NCBI RefSeq assembly: GCF_009495745.1
Contig: NZ_WIDQ01000015.1
Coordinates: 1 to 64,000 of the forward strand
Source: Niveispirillum sp. SYP-B3756
Lineage (GTDB): Bacteria; Pseudomonadota; Alphaproteobacteria; Azospirillales; Azospirillaceae
DNA length: 64,000 bases
Direction of reading: 5' to 3'
Shown here: positions 1 to 7,104 of the stretch, in pieces
Position numbering within the stretch: the first letter of the stretch is position 1
Layout of the letters: every line of letters starts with the position of its first letter
Notes under the pieces: generated by a model
The model's database searches: none
What the model was told of the DNA's origin: nothing
The model's input: only the letters and a program-made list of their open reading frames with translations
Position numbers and translations under genes: made by a program

Positions 1-111
1 GGTGCAAGGACCATTGACGACCTCTGGAGGGCCATTGGAAACATATGCGACCTCTACGACCAAGACGAATGCTGGAACTACTTCAAGGCCGCAGGATATG
101 CGTCCGATTAA
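1..111 (+). pseudogene. 3' end of an IS630-type transposase (cut by window edge)
   Basis: The first 37 codons read in frame to a TAA at 109-111 and look like the extreme C-terminus of IS630-family DDE transposases: a Trp-Arg-Ala-Ile-Gly stretch, then Glu-Cys-x-Asn-Tyr-Phe and a terminal Gly-Tyr-Ala-Ser-Asp. The catalytic residues lie outside the window, so whether the element is intact cannot be judged. The recognition is from memory of the family's C-terminal signature, not from a search. If right, an IS630-like copy ends just right of position 111, probably at a TA dinucleotide. Confidence 0.6.
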
Positions 112-659
112 AAGCACGTTGCTCTAGAGTGCGCTCTAAGTCAAGCGCGTTTTCGATTGGTGGAAAATGGTGGCGTTGCCCTCTGGAGCCGCGCTCCTGG
201 CGGCGCCGGAACCACGTCTGAGGTGTGTTTCCGCCATCCGGCTTCGATCGCTAACGCAGAACGGCAGCGGGGCGCATGGAAGCCCTGCATTCGACCAATG
301 CGCGGTGATGTATTGCGTCAGTCGGTAGAGCGGCCGGACTTGGTCGTTGCGGTCTCGCAGCTTGGCCGCCACCCGGAACATCGGATCGTTCCAGGGCAAG
401 TCCATGTTGGCGCCAGCGTTTGAATGCCTTGATCAGAATCTACAGGTTCTGATCAAGGCAAATGAGGATCAGCCATTGCAGCGTGATGCCGTGGAAACAT
501 CGCGCCTTCACGACAGCGGCCCCAACGGGTTGGGTCGGATTTTCCATTCCGGTGAGGAAGGGGTTTGAATACCCTGACCGTGAAGTCTGACCGCCAGGAT
601 GGGAATGACGCCCCAGGCCTGGAGCCGTGTTTTCGGTCAGCGGAAATACGCGCTGAACA
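112..659. other. Gene-poor stretch between IS remnant and pth
   Basis: About 550 bases without a convincing gene. Short open frames exist on both strands (for example 136-405 on the minus strand) but they overlap each other and lack recognisable domains or ribosome binding sites. The one structured element is the inverted repeat at 425-460. The stretch may be decayed insertion-sequence DNA given the transposase tail to its left; that is inference. Confidence 0.5.
425..460. repeat. 14-bp perfect inverted repeat with 8-nt loop
   Basis: TGCCTTGATCAGAA at 425-438 is followed after 8 bases by its exact reverse complement at 447-460. No T-run follows on either strand, so it is not a typical intrinsic terminator. 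It could be abutting ends of a mobile element or a folded transcript element. Confidence 0.6.
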
Positions 660-1277
660 TCACACCGGCGCGTCGGGCTTCGGCGGCTTCGGTGCTTTGG
701 CGGGCTTTGGCGGCTGGGTCAGGGAGGCGACGCGGGAGGCGTATTTCTCCGGCTCCCCCTTCACCAGGGTGGCCAGTTCGCCGGTCAGCGCATCCAGCAG
801 CTTGGCCAGCCAGGGCTCGTCGGCCTTGGCGAAATTGCCCAGCACCCAGCCATGCACCCGGTCCTTGTCGCCGGGATGGCCGATGCCGATGCGCACGCGC
901 CAGTAATCCTTGCCGATGTGATCATCGATGGAGCGCAGGCCGTTATGGCCGCCATGGCCACCACCCTGCTTCACCCGGATCTTGGCCGGGGCGACATCCA
1001 ATTCGTCATGAAAGACGATAACCTGATCAGGGATCAGCTTATAGAAGCGCATGGCTTCCCCGACCGACTGGCCGGAAAGATTCATGAAGGTCTGTGGCTT
1101 CAGCAGGAAGCATTTCTCGCCCCCCACCAGACCTTCAGCGACGAACCCCTGGAAGCGTTTCTTCCAGGGGCCGAAGCCGTAATGGCGGTGGATATCATCC
1201 ACCGCCATAAACCCGACATTATGCCGGTGCCGTTCATATTCCGAGCCGGGATTGCCCAGGCCGACCAGCAACCGCAT
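660..1277 (-). CDS. pth: Peptidyl-tRNA hydrolase
   Basis: Cytoplasmic enzyme that cleaves the ester bond of peptidyl-tRNAs dropped by stalled ribosomes, recycling the tRNA. The 205-residue product has the family start GLGNPG (residues 6-11), the catalytic His at 19 in RHRHNVGF, Asn in PQTFMNLSG and Asp in FHDELD. The last ~20 residues are a Lys/Pro-rich tail ([12 protein letters not shown]) beyond the usual fold, common in alphaproteobacteria. It lies 21 bp downstream of rplY on the same strand, the classic rplY-pth pair, so the two are almost certainly cotranscribed. The ATG at 1277 gives the canonical N-terminus. Confidence 0.97.
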   Translation of the reverse strand: MRLLVGLGNPGSEYERHRHNVGFMAVDDIHRHYGFGPWKKRFQGFVAEGLVGGEKCFLLKPQTFMNLSGQSVGEAMRFYKLIPDQVIVFHDELDVAPAKIRVKQGGGHGGHNGLRSIDDHIGKDYWRVRIGIGHPGDKDRVHGWVLGNFAKADEPWLAKLLDALTGELATLVKGEPEKYASRVASLTQPPKPAKAPKPPKPDAPV

Positions 1278-1298
1278 CGTTCGAGTCTCTTGATATTA

Positions 1299-1883
1299 TC
1301 AAGCGGCGTCGCTGCCGCCCGACGGGGCGACGAGGGTCGCGATGGTGAAATCGCGGTCATCGATGGTCGGACGCACGCCTTCCGGCAGCTTCACGGCAGA
1401 GATGTGGATGGAGGCACCCACGTCAATACCGGCCAGATCAACGATGATCTTCTCCGGGATCGCAGCGGCGCGGGCATACACTTCGATATCGTGACGAACG
1501 ACATTCAGCATACCGCCGCGCTTAATGGCCGGGCAGGTTTCAACATTCACGAACTCCACCGGCACCTTCAGGGTGATTTCGGTGGTGTCGCTGACGCGCA
1601 GGAAGTCCACATGCAGCGGGCGGTCATAGACCGGGTCCAACTGAACGTCACGGGGCAGAACGCGGTGCTTCACGCCATCCAGTTCGATATCGAACAGGTG
1701 GGTGAAGAAGCCCGGACGGTGCAGTTCACGGGTGAACTTCGTGTTGTCCAGGGCGATCATCACTGGCTTTTCCTTGTTGCCATAGATGACAGCCGGAATG
1801 CGACCATCACGGCGCGTAGCACGGGCGGTCCCCTTTCCGGCCCGGTCGCGGGCCGTGGCGGCGAGCGCGATAATCTGGGTCAT
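1299..1883 (-). CDS. rplY: 50S ribosomal protein L25, CTC (TL5) form
   Basis: 5S rRNA-binding ribosomal protein. The 194-residue length marks the two-domain CTC/TL5 form: an N-terminal L25 beta-barrel (about residues 1-95) and a C-terminal beta-rich domain, ending in a Ser/Gly/Asp/Ala tail. The ATG at 1883 is preceded by AGGAGAG at good spacing, and the N-terminus (Met-Thr-Gln-Ile-Ile-Ala-Leu) matches the family; the open frame extends further upstream but that part is not L25-like. pth follows at 21 bp. A strong terminator hairpin sits only 18 bp before the start codon, so expression may be attenuated in the leader. Confidence 0.96.
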   Translation of the reverse strand: MTQIIALAATARDRAGKGTARATRRDGRIPAVIYGNKEKPVMIALDNTKFTRELHRPGFFTHLFDIELDGVKHRVLPRDVQLDPVYDRPLHVDFLRVSDTTEITLKVPVEFVNVETCPAIKRGGMLNVVRHDIEVYARAAAIPEKIIVDLAGIDVGASIHISAVKLPEGVRPTIDDRDFTIATLVAPSGGSDAA

Positions 1884-1901
1884 GGTACTCTCCTGACATG
1901 C

Positions 1902-1947
1902 AAAAAAGACCCTTACCCGGTGGAATCCGTTCCCACCGGTCCGGGTC
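1902..1947 (-). terminator. Intrinsic terminator between otsA and the rplY start
   Basis: Read on the minus strand, GGTGG-type stem CCGGTGG (1933-1939 against 1917-1923) is extended by an outer GACCC/GGGTC pair (1943-1947 against 1908-1912) and followed at once by six T (1907-1902). This is a full Rho-independent terminator. It can end otsA, but its T-run is only 18 nt from the rplY ATG, leaving no room for a rplY promoter downstream of it. Confidence 0.8.
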
Positions 1948-2073
1948 GGTATGGCGCCAGCCTCCAGGGGTGCTGTACGCCGTGAAAAAATGTGGGGCGC
2001 TTGTAGGCGAAAATGGCTGGAAAGTAAAGGGATGCTGCGCTGTCCGGCCGCAGATGGGTGCCTTGCGGCATCC

Positions 2074-3462
2074 TCACCCGGCCAGGGCCGCGACATAATC
2101 CTCTCGCCAGCGAGTGATATCATATTCCCGCAGGTGCCGCAGCATGGCCGCGTGCCGTTCCTTGCGCTCGGCCAGCGGCATATGCAGGGCACGCTGAAGA
2201 CATTCCGCCACCTCGCCCGTATCATAGGGGTTGACCAGCAGCGCTTCCCCCATCTCCCGCGCAGCCCCGGCGAAGCGGGACAGGACCAGCACACCGGGGT
2301 TGTCTGGGTCCTGGGCTGCGACATATTCCTTGGCGACAAGATTCATCCCGTCGCGCAGTGGTGTTACCAACCCTACCTGGGCGGCGCGGTAGAACCCGGC
2401 CAGGGTACGCCGCCCGAAACTGCGGTTGAGATAGCGAATGGGTACCCAGTCGAAATCGGCGAGGCGGCCATTAATATGACTAGCCATGGTTTCCAGTTCT
2501 CGCCTGATCTGCTGATATTCAGCCACGTCACTGCGCGAGGGCGGGGCGATCTGCAGAAAACTGACGGCGGAGAGGTTTTGCGGGTAGCGGTCCAGCAATT
2601 CCTGAAAGGCGGCGAAACGCTGGGGCAGGCCCTTTGAATAGTCCAGCCGATCTACGCCGATGATCAGCGCGCGGCCCACCAGGCTGTCACGCAGCCGTTG
2701 TGTCGCCTCGCTATGGGCGGCTTGTGCCGCCAGCTTTTCCAGGTTGGCCGTATCAATGCTGATGGGGAAGACCCTGGCTTCAATGCAACGACCATCGGCG
2801 GCGGTGATGCGGGCCGAAGCGCCGTCTTCCGCCATCTCTATGGTGCCGGCACCGCTCGTCGCCACGCACTGCGTGAAACAGCCCAGATCGTCGCGCGTAT
2901 GGAACCCGATGAGGTCATAGGCGCAGAGCGCCTCCACCAGTTCCACCATGGCCGGTAAGGCCGACAGGATTTCCGGTGAGGGCCAGGGTGTGTGCAGGAA
3001 GAAGCCCATCCGTTGGCCGTGGCCGCGCCGGCGCAATTCCTGCCCCAACGGCATCAGATGATAATCATGCACCCAGACCAGATCCTGGTCGCGCAGCAGG
3101 GGTGTCACCTTCTCGGCAAACAGCATATTGACCCGGCGATAGCCTTCATAGGTGGCCGCATCGAAGCTGGCCAGATCCAGCCGGTAATGCAGCAGAGGCC
3201 ACAGGGTCGCATTGGCGTAGCCATTGTAATATTCGTCATGGTCACGCCGGTTGAGCGGCATGGTGGCATAGGTGATGTTGCCGGCCTGTTTCAGAATCGG
3301 TTCGGTGGCCTCTGCGCTCTCTTCAATGTCTCCGTTCCAGCCGAACCAGATGCCGCCCTGGCGTTTCAGGGCTTCCAGGATGGCGACGGCCAGGCCACCA
3401 GCCTGGCCTTTTCCCTCGGTCACCGGTGCAACCCGGTTGGAGATGATAACGAGACGGTTCAC
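2074..3462 (-). CDS. otsA: Alpha,alpha-trehalose-phosphate synthase (UDP-forming)
   Basis: Cytoplasmic GT20 glycosyltransferase that makes trehalose-6-phosphate from UDP-glucose and glucose-6-phosphate, the first step of trehalose synthesis in osmotic or desiccation stress. The 462-residue protein has the N-terminal SNRV motif, a GGLA loop, the [13 protein letters not shown] motif near residue 130 and [14 protein letters not shown] near 260, all typical of OtsA. No phosphatase domain is fused, and no otsB lies nearby, so trehalose-6-phosphate phosphatase must be encoded elsewhere. The gene appears monocistronic: the upstream 300 bp on this strand are non-coding and a terminator follows. Confidence 0.96.
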   Translation of the reverse strand: MNRLVIISNRVAPVTEGKGQAGGLAVAILEALKRQGGIWFGWNGDIEESAEATEPILKQAGNITYATMPLNRRDHDEYYNGYANATLWPLLHYRLDLASFDAATYEGYRRVNMLFAEKVTPLLRDQDLVWVHDYHLMPLGQELRRRGHGQRMGFFLHTPWPSPEILSALPAMVELVEALCAYDLIGFHTRDDLGCFTQCVATSGAGTIEMAEDGASARITAADGRCIEARVFPISIDTANLEKLAAQAAHSEATQRLRDSLVGRALIIGVDRLDYSKGLPQRFAAFQELLDRYPQNLSAVSFLQIAPPSRSDVAEYQQIRRELETMASHINGRLADFDWVPIRYLNRSFGRRTLAGFYRAAQVGLVTPLRDGMNLVAKEYVAAQDPDNPGVLVLSRFAGAAREMGEALLVNPYDTGEVAECLQRALHMPLAERKERHAAMLRHLREYDITRWREDYVAALAG

Positions 3463-3739
3463 CTGCCTTGTCCTCTGAGTGGTTGCGCGTAATGTCCTGC
3501 GGTTGGATCGGGCCCGGACGTCGGCGGTAACGCCGTGACATGCCGAATGGGTCCAATGGGGGAAGGGGGGGCAGCCATGTGTGGGCGCCGCCCGGAGCGG
3601 TTCAGAGACGTTTAGCCCGCGGGATGTGGCTATTGTGCAGCACTATGTTGCGGCGCGAAGGTGGCCTGTATCTTGAGGGAGCGGCAAGCCTTTGGCAACA
3701 GTTAGAACAAGGATGCATCCCGGGTTTCTGATTTTGCAC

Positions 3740-3768
3740 TTGCACAATGGGAGCGAGGCGAGCATAGT
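3740..3768 (+). promoter_or_regulatory. Predicted sigma70 promoter of the first small RNA gene
   Basis: TTGCAC (3740-3745) and CATAGT (3763-3768) are separated by exactly 17 bp, which predicts a start near 3775 and a transcript of about 90 nt ending at the terminator at 3863. Confidence 0.5.
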
Positions 3769-3775
3769 CTGTCTT

Positions 3776-3865
3776 GCGACACGGCCCTATGCCCTCTGTC
3801 GTAACGCACTTCTTGGGCGTTTCCTCCCTAAACTCAGGCCGTGGCAATGCCACGGCCTTTTTTCT
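3776..3865 (+). ncRNA. alpha-r8 / mmgR-like small RNA, copy 1
   Basis: A predicted small transcript with three parts: a 5' hairpin (AACGC 3803-3807 with GCGTT 3817-3821), a single-stranded TTTCCTCCCT motif (3820-3829), and a Rho-independent terminator (GGCCGTGGC 3837-3845 with GCCACGGCC 3849-3857, then TTTTTT). Order and motif match what I recall of the alphaproteobacterial alpha-r8 family, whose Sinorhizobium member MmgR limits polyhydroxybutyrate accumulation and carries the same internal decamer. The CCUCCC stretch could pair with Shine-Dalgarno sequences. A second copy at 4998-5092 shares a 21-nt identical core. Assignment rests on remembered family features, not a covariance search; the 5' end is inferred from the promoter. 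Confidence 0.7.
3837..3863 (+). terminator. Terminator of small RNA copy 1
   Basis: Perfect 9-bp GC-rich stem with an AAT loop followed by six T. Confidence 0.85.
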
Positions 3866-3869
3866 TGCT

Positions 3870-4299
3870 CGAAGGGCGGGAAAGAGACGGCTCGGTAGTG
3901 AAATTACCGATTTCAGTTCGTCATCAGAATGGTTTAATTAACGGCCGTGATGCTTAGGCCGTTGTTCTGGAATATTTCACACGGCGCCCGTAGTGACGGC
4001 TGCTGGCGGTTCGCTCGGGGTGACGACATCACTGACCAGCCGAGTCCCCTCACTACAGCTATGGCAGCCCCACCGGAGCGAATCATGCGATGCAAGAACT
4101 CCGTTCAGTTCCGCGCGATACTCGCCTCAATAAGCTGACGGCCTGTTTTCCGAACGCCATTTCAGTTCGGCTGGCGTGCCGGGATGATGAGGTTTCAGAG
4201 GGCGCTTTGTTGCGTACAAAACAAGAACATTTTTGGCGACAAGCTTGCATCGTTGGGGTAGGTTACGGCGTCTTCTCTGGAAAAGCAGGAATTGGCGCC
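3870..4299. other. Non-coding stretch before tag
   Basis: No gene is supported in this stretch. It contains two modest inverted repeats: ACGGCC/GGCCGT around 3942-3964 and CCGAAC (4150-4155) with GTTCGG (4165-4170). Open frames here are short and lack ribosome binding sites; the one running into tag is only the upstream extension of that gene's frame. Confidence 0.5.
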
Positions 4300-4866
4300 A
4301 TGTCCGGCTATTGCGATATTGCCCCCGGCCACGAATGGCACGGCCCCTATCACGACCATGAATATGGCCAGCCTCTGACCGGGGAGGCCGATCTTTTCGA
4401 GCGATTGATTCTGGAGATCAATCAGGCCGGCCTGTCCTGGCTGACCATTCTGAAAAAGCGGGAGAGCTTCCGCGCCGCCTATGACCAATTTGAGGTCGAC
4501 AAGGTGGCTGCCTATGGGGAGGCGGATGTTGTCCGTCTGCTGGCCGATCCCGGCATCATCCGTAACCGGCTGAAGGTGCAGGCGGCCATCCACAATGCCC
4601 AGGTGATCCAGCGGTTGCGTGAAAGCCATGGCGGCTTCCATGGCTGGATTGCCGCCCATCATCCCCGCGCCAAGGCGGATTGGGTGAAGCTGTTCGCCAA
4701 GACCTTCCGCTTCACCGGTGGGGAGATCGTGGGCGAGTTCCTGATGAGCATCGGCTATCTGCCCGGTGCCCACCGGCTGGATTGCCCGGCGCATCTGCGC
4801 CTGTCGAATCAAGAAATTCCCTGGGTGACGGCGCTGCGGGCAGGTTTCACAGGATATGCCGCTTAA
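4300..4866 (+). CDS. tag: DNA-3-methyladenine glycosylase I
   Basis: Base-excision repair enzyme that removes 3-methyladenine from alkylated DNA. The start at 4300 gives a 188-residue protein, the normal size, preceded by GCAGGA about ten bases upstream. Family marks are Cys5 in the N-terminal zinc snap, the WHGPYHDHEYG segment that forms the base pocket, LSWLTILKKRE in the helix-hairpin-helix core, and the C-terminal His-x3-Cys (AHRLDC) that completes the zinc site. The gene stands alone between two small RNA genes. Its TAA stop lies inside a perfect palindrome that is its terminator. Confidence 0.95.
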   Translation: MSGYCDIAPGHEWHGPYHDHEYGQPLTGEADLFERLILEINQAGLSWLTILKKRESFRAAYDQFEVDKVAAYGEADVVRLLADPGIIRNRLKVQAAIHNAQVIQRLRESHGGFHGWIAAHHPRAKADWVKLFAKTFRFTGGEIVGEFLMSIGYLPGAHRLDCPAHLRLSNQEIPWVTALRAGFTGYAA

Positions 4867-4884
4867 TTAAGCGGCATATTTTTG
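4854..4884 (+). terminator. tag terminator overlapping the stop codon
   Basis: ATATGCCGCTTAA (4854-4866) is followed without spacer by its reverse complement (4867-4879) and then TTTTT. The last two sense codons and the stop of tag are built into the 5' arm. Confidence 0.85.
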
Positions 4885-4945
4885 CCCCGACTTATGCATC
4901 TGCCACGCATTTGTGCAAAGCGAGCAAAAAATGCACAAACAAAAA

Positions 4946-4971
4946 GGCAAGCCGAATTTTCGGCTTGCCTT
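4946..4971 (-). terminator. Second hairpin downstream of tag, best read on minus strand
   Basis: AGGCAAGCCGAA and TTCGGCTTGCCT form a 12-bp perfect stem with a TT loop. A run of five T follows only on the minus strand (AAAAA before the stem on the plus strand), so it would end transcripts coming leftward. The plus-strand arm also holds the TTGCCT that might serve as -35 for the second small RNA. Confidence 0.6.
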
Positions 4972-4997
4972 TGAGCAGTAAAAAGAAAAAACTAATT

Positions 4998-5092
4998 CTT
5001 GTCGAGCGGGGTTGGATCCCTTCTTGACACGCCTGGTGGCGATTCCTCCCTAAACTCAGGCCGCGCTGCCTTTCGGCGCGGTCTTTCTTTTT
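4998..5092 (+). ncRNA. alpha-r8 / mmgR-like small RNA, copy 2
   Basis: Second copy of the small RNA seen at 3776. It has a short 5' hairpin (CGCC 5030-5033 with GGCG 5038-5041), the motif ATTCCTCCCT (5042-5051, one change from copy 1), and a terminator stem (GGCCGCGC 5059-5066 with GCGCGGTC 5076-5083) followed by TTTCTTTTT. The core from TTCCTCCCT through GGCCG is identical to copy 1, whereas flanks differ, so selection on the core is likely. The 5' end is set by analogy with copy 1; the promoter is unclear (TTGCCT at 4965 is a possible -35). Confidence 0.65.
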
Positions 5093-5238
5093 GTGGGGCG
5101 GAGTATAGAGGCGCTCTTCCTGCCCGTCCATCCCCAAAATCATATTTTGTCAAAAAAACGCACAAAAAAGATGCGGCACCCTGATCGTGTAAGCACCACC
5201 GACAGGGGTATGCCGTATCAGGGGCACCGCAACCGATT
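5093..5238. other. Non-coding gap between small RNA and permease 3' end
   Basis: About 150 bases. An AT-rich patch with A-runs lies at 5140-5172. CCCTGAT (5180-5186) and ATCAGGGG (5218-5225) can pair across 31 bases and might form the permease terminator on the minus strand, but no T-run supports it. Confidence 0.35.
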
Positions 5239-6534
5239 TCAGCCCAGCAGGACGAATTTCGCTAGAAAAAGAGCCGCTAAGCCGATCACCACCGGCCCTG
5301 CCTTCCGCCACTTCCCCGCGAGGATCTTGATGCCGGCATAGGCAATAAAGCCAAAGCCTATTCCGTGTGCAATTGAGTAAGTAAGGGGCATTGTTAGCGC
5401 TGACACGACGGCAGGTGCATATTCTGTAACCTCTTCCCAGTCGATTTCCGTCAAGCCGCGGGCCATGACGCAGGCAATATAGAGCAGGGCAGGGGCGGTG
5501 GCATAGGTCGGGATGTTTGCGGCCAGTGGGGCCAGGAACAGGCTGGCCAGGAACAGCAGGGCCACGGTGACCGCCGTCAGGCCGGTGCGGCCGCCGACAT
5601 TGGTGCCGGCCGCGCTTTCAATATATGAGGTGACGGTGGAGGTACCAAGGGCGGCCCCCACGGTAGTGGCGGCGGCATCGGCGAACAAGGCGCGCTTCAG
5701 CCGGGGCAGGCGGCCCTGTTCATCCAGCAGGCCGGCCCGGTGGGCCACGCCCACCAGCGTGCCAGCCGTATCAAACAGATCAACGAAGAAGAAGGCGAAC
5801 ACCACGGTGATCAGGCCGATATTCAAGGCCCCCTTGATATCCATGGCCAGCAGGGTCGGCGTCGGGTCTGGTGGCAGGGAGAAAACCTGCCCGCTGAAGG
5901 GCGTCACCCCCAGCGCCATGCCCAGGCCTGCCACCGTTAGAATGGTGATGATCACCGCCCCCGTCACCCGCCGCGCCACCAGAGCGCAGAGCAGCAGAAA
6001 CCCAACAGCGGCCAGAATAGCCGGCGGCTTGGACATGTCGCCCAAGGTGACCAGCGTGACCGGGTGCGCCTTGATGATGCCGGCATTTTCCAGCGCGATG
6101 ATGGCCAGGAATAAGCCGATCCCGGCGGAGATGGCCAGCTTCAGGCTTTTGGGGATGGCGTTCACCACAGCCTCCCGCACCGGCAGGACGGAGAGGATGA
6201 TGAACAGGATGCCGGAAATGAACACGGCCCCCAACGCCACCTGCCAACTGTACCCCATCTGCCCGACAACGGTGAAAGCGAAATAGGCGTTCAGCCCCAT
6301 GCCGGGCGCCTGGGCGATGGGGTAGTTGGCATAAAGCCCCATGATGGCCGACCCGATGGCGGCAGCCACGCAGGTGGCGACGAACACGGCCCCATGATCC
6401 ATGCCCGCCGCCGAGAGAACCTGTGGGTTCACGAAGATGATGTAGGCCATGGTTAAAAATGTGGTGAATCCGGCCAGCAGCTCGGTGCGGACATCGCTGC
6501 CCAACGCCTTCAGTTTGAAGTAGGATTCCAGCAA
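5239..6534 (-). CDS. NCS2/AzgA-type purine permease
   Basis: Inner-membrane proton symporter predicted to import adenine, guanine or hypoxanthine. The 431-residue product has about 12-14 hydrophobic segments and the AzgA-like signatures AQAPGMGLNAYFAF near residue 80, DLFDTAGTLVGVA, and TSYIESAAGTNVGGRTG. The N-terminus LESYFKLKALGSDVRTE is typical, and the only start in place is a TTG at 6534 preceded by GGGGAG; the frame runs on upstream but that part is not permease-like. A divergent small gene begins 37 bp away and adenine deaminase lies just beyond it, so adenine is the likeliest substrate. Confidence 0.9.
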   Translation of the reverse strand: MLESYFKLKALGSDVRTELLAGFTTFLTMAYIIFVNPQVLSAAGMDHGAVFVATCVAAAIGSAIMGLYANYPIAQAPGMGLNAYFAFTVVGQMGYSWQVALGAVFISGILFIILSVLPVREAVVNAIPKSLKLAISAGIGLFLAIIALENAGIIKAHPVTLVTLGDMSKPPAILAAVGFLLLCALVARRVTGAVIITILTVAGLGMALGVTPFSGQVFSLPPDPTPTLLAMDIKGALNIGLITVVFAFFFVDLFDTAGTLVGVAHRAGLLDEQGRLPRLKRALFADAAATTVGAALGTSTVTSYIESAAGTNVGGRTGLTAVTVALLFLASLFLAPLAANIPTYATAPALLYIACVMARGLTEIDWEEVTEYAPAVVSALTMPLTYSIAHGIGFGFIAYAGIKILAGKWRKAGPVVIGLAALFLAKFVLLG

Positions 6535-6570
6535 GGTTTCGGCTCCCCAGGGAAGACGGGAAAAGGCGGG

Positions 6571-7026
6571 ATGGAGATGCCAGTATTTAACGGAAAAGCA
6601 TGGGGCGCTATAGGTTTGCTGCTGTGCAGCGCGCTGGTGGCCACAGCTTTGGCTCAGACCCTCCAGCAACCAGCAGCGGGGCGCGAACCCACCATCCGCA
6701 TTGATCCCGCTGCCTGCCAATGGGTGACGCGCCATCACCCATCCGCCGATGTGGAGTACAAGCCAGGGGTGGATGTGAATGGCAATGCGGTGGCCCCGGC
6801 TGATCTGCCGGGCAGCGGGGGCATTGATCTGTCCGGCGACATTAATATCGCCATCACCCTGAACACGGCCAAGCGCCTGGGTATCCCCGCCAATGATCTT
6901 TACAAGGGCGAGCTGCAGGTGGGCATGGTCACGGTGCGTGGCAATCAGGTGCTGTTCAACGGCAAACCCATCCAGCCCGAGGCCGAGCAGGAACTGCTGA
7001 TCTTGTGCCGGGAGAAGGGGAAGTAA
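6571..7026 (+). CDS. Small exported protein of unknown function
   Basis: A 151-residue product with a signal peptide (hydrophobic core IGLLLCSALVATALA, probable cleavage after ALA near residue 29) and a mature part of about 120 residues with no domain I recognise. The mature part has two Cys (in PAACQW and in the C-terminal ILCREK), which could pair in the periplasm. The start could be 6571 or the Met two codons on. It sits between the divergent purine permease and adenine deaminase genes, and the adenine deaminase start is 78 bp downstream, so it may share their regulation, but no role in purine use can be read from sequence. Confidence 0.75.
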   Translation: MEMPVFNGKAWGAIGLLLCSALVATALAQTLQQPAAGREPTIRIDPAACQWVTRHHPSADVEYKPGVDVNGNAVAPADLPGSGGIDLSGDINIAITLNTAKRLGIPANDLYKGELQVGMVTVRGNQVLFNGKPIQPEAEQELLILCREKGK

Positions 7027-7104
7027 CACCGGCTTGTTGCGCCGCATTGCCGGTTCGGCGCAGGATAGGGGATGTTATCGCCCGTACCCGCCGGAGTAGG
7101 CTTC

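Noticed and set aside
852-1985. Plus-strand frame spanning pth and rplY
   Set aside because: Antisense to two conserved genes with correct starts and ribosome binding sites.
3776-3865. 6S RNA as identity of the small RNA
   Set aside because: Too short, no central bubble with closing stem, and the TTTCCTCCCT motif plus terminator fit the alpha-r8 type better.
5239-7047. N-terminal extension of the purine permease to 7047
   Set aside because: The extra ~170 residues are antisense to the divergent signal-peptide gene and not permease-like; TTG at 6534 with GGGGAG is the likely start.
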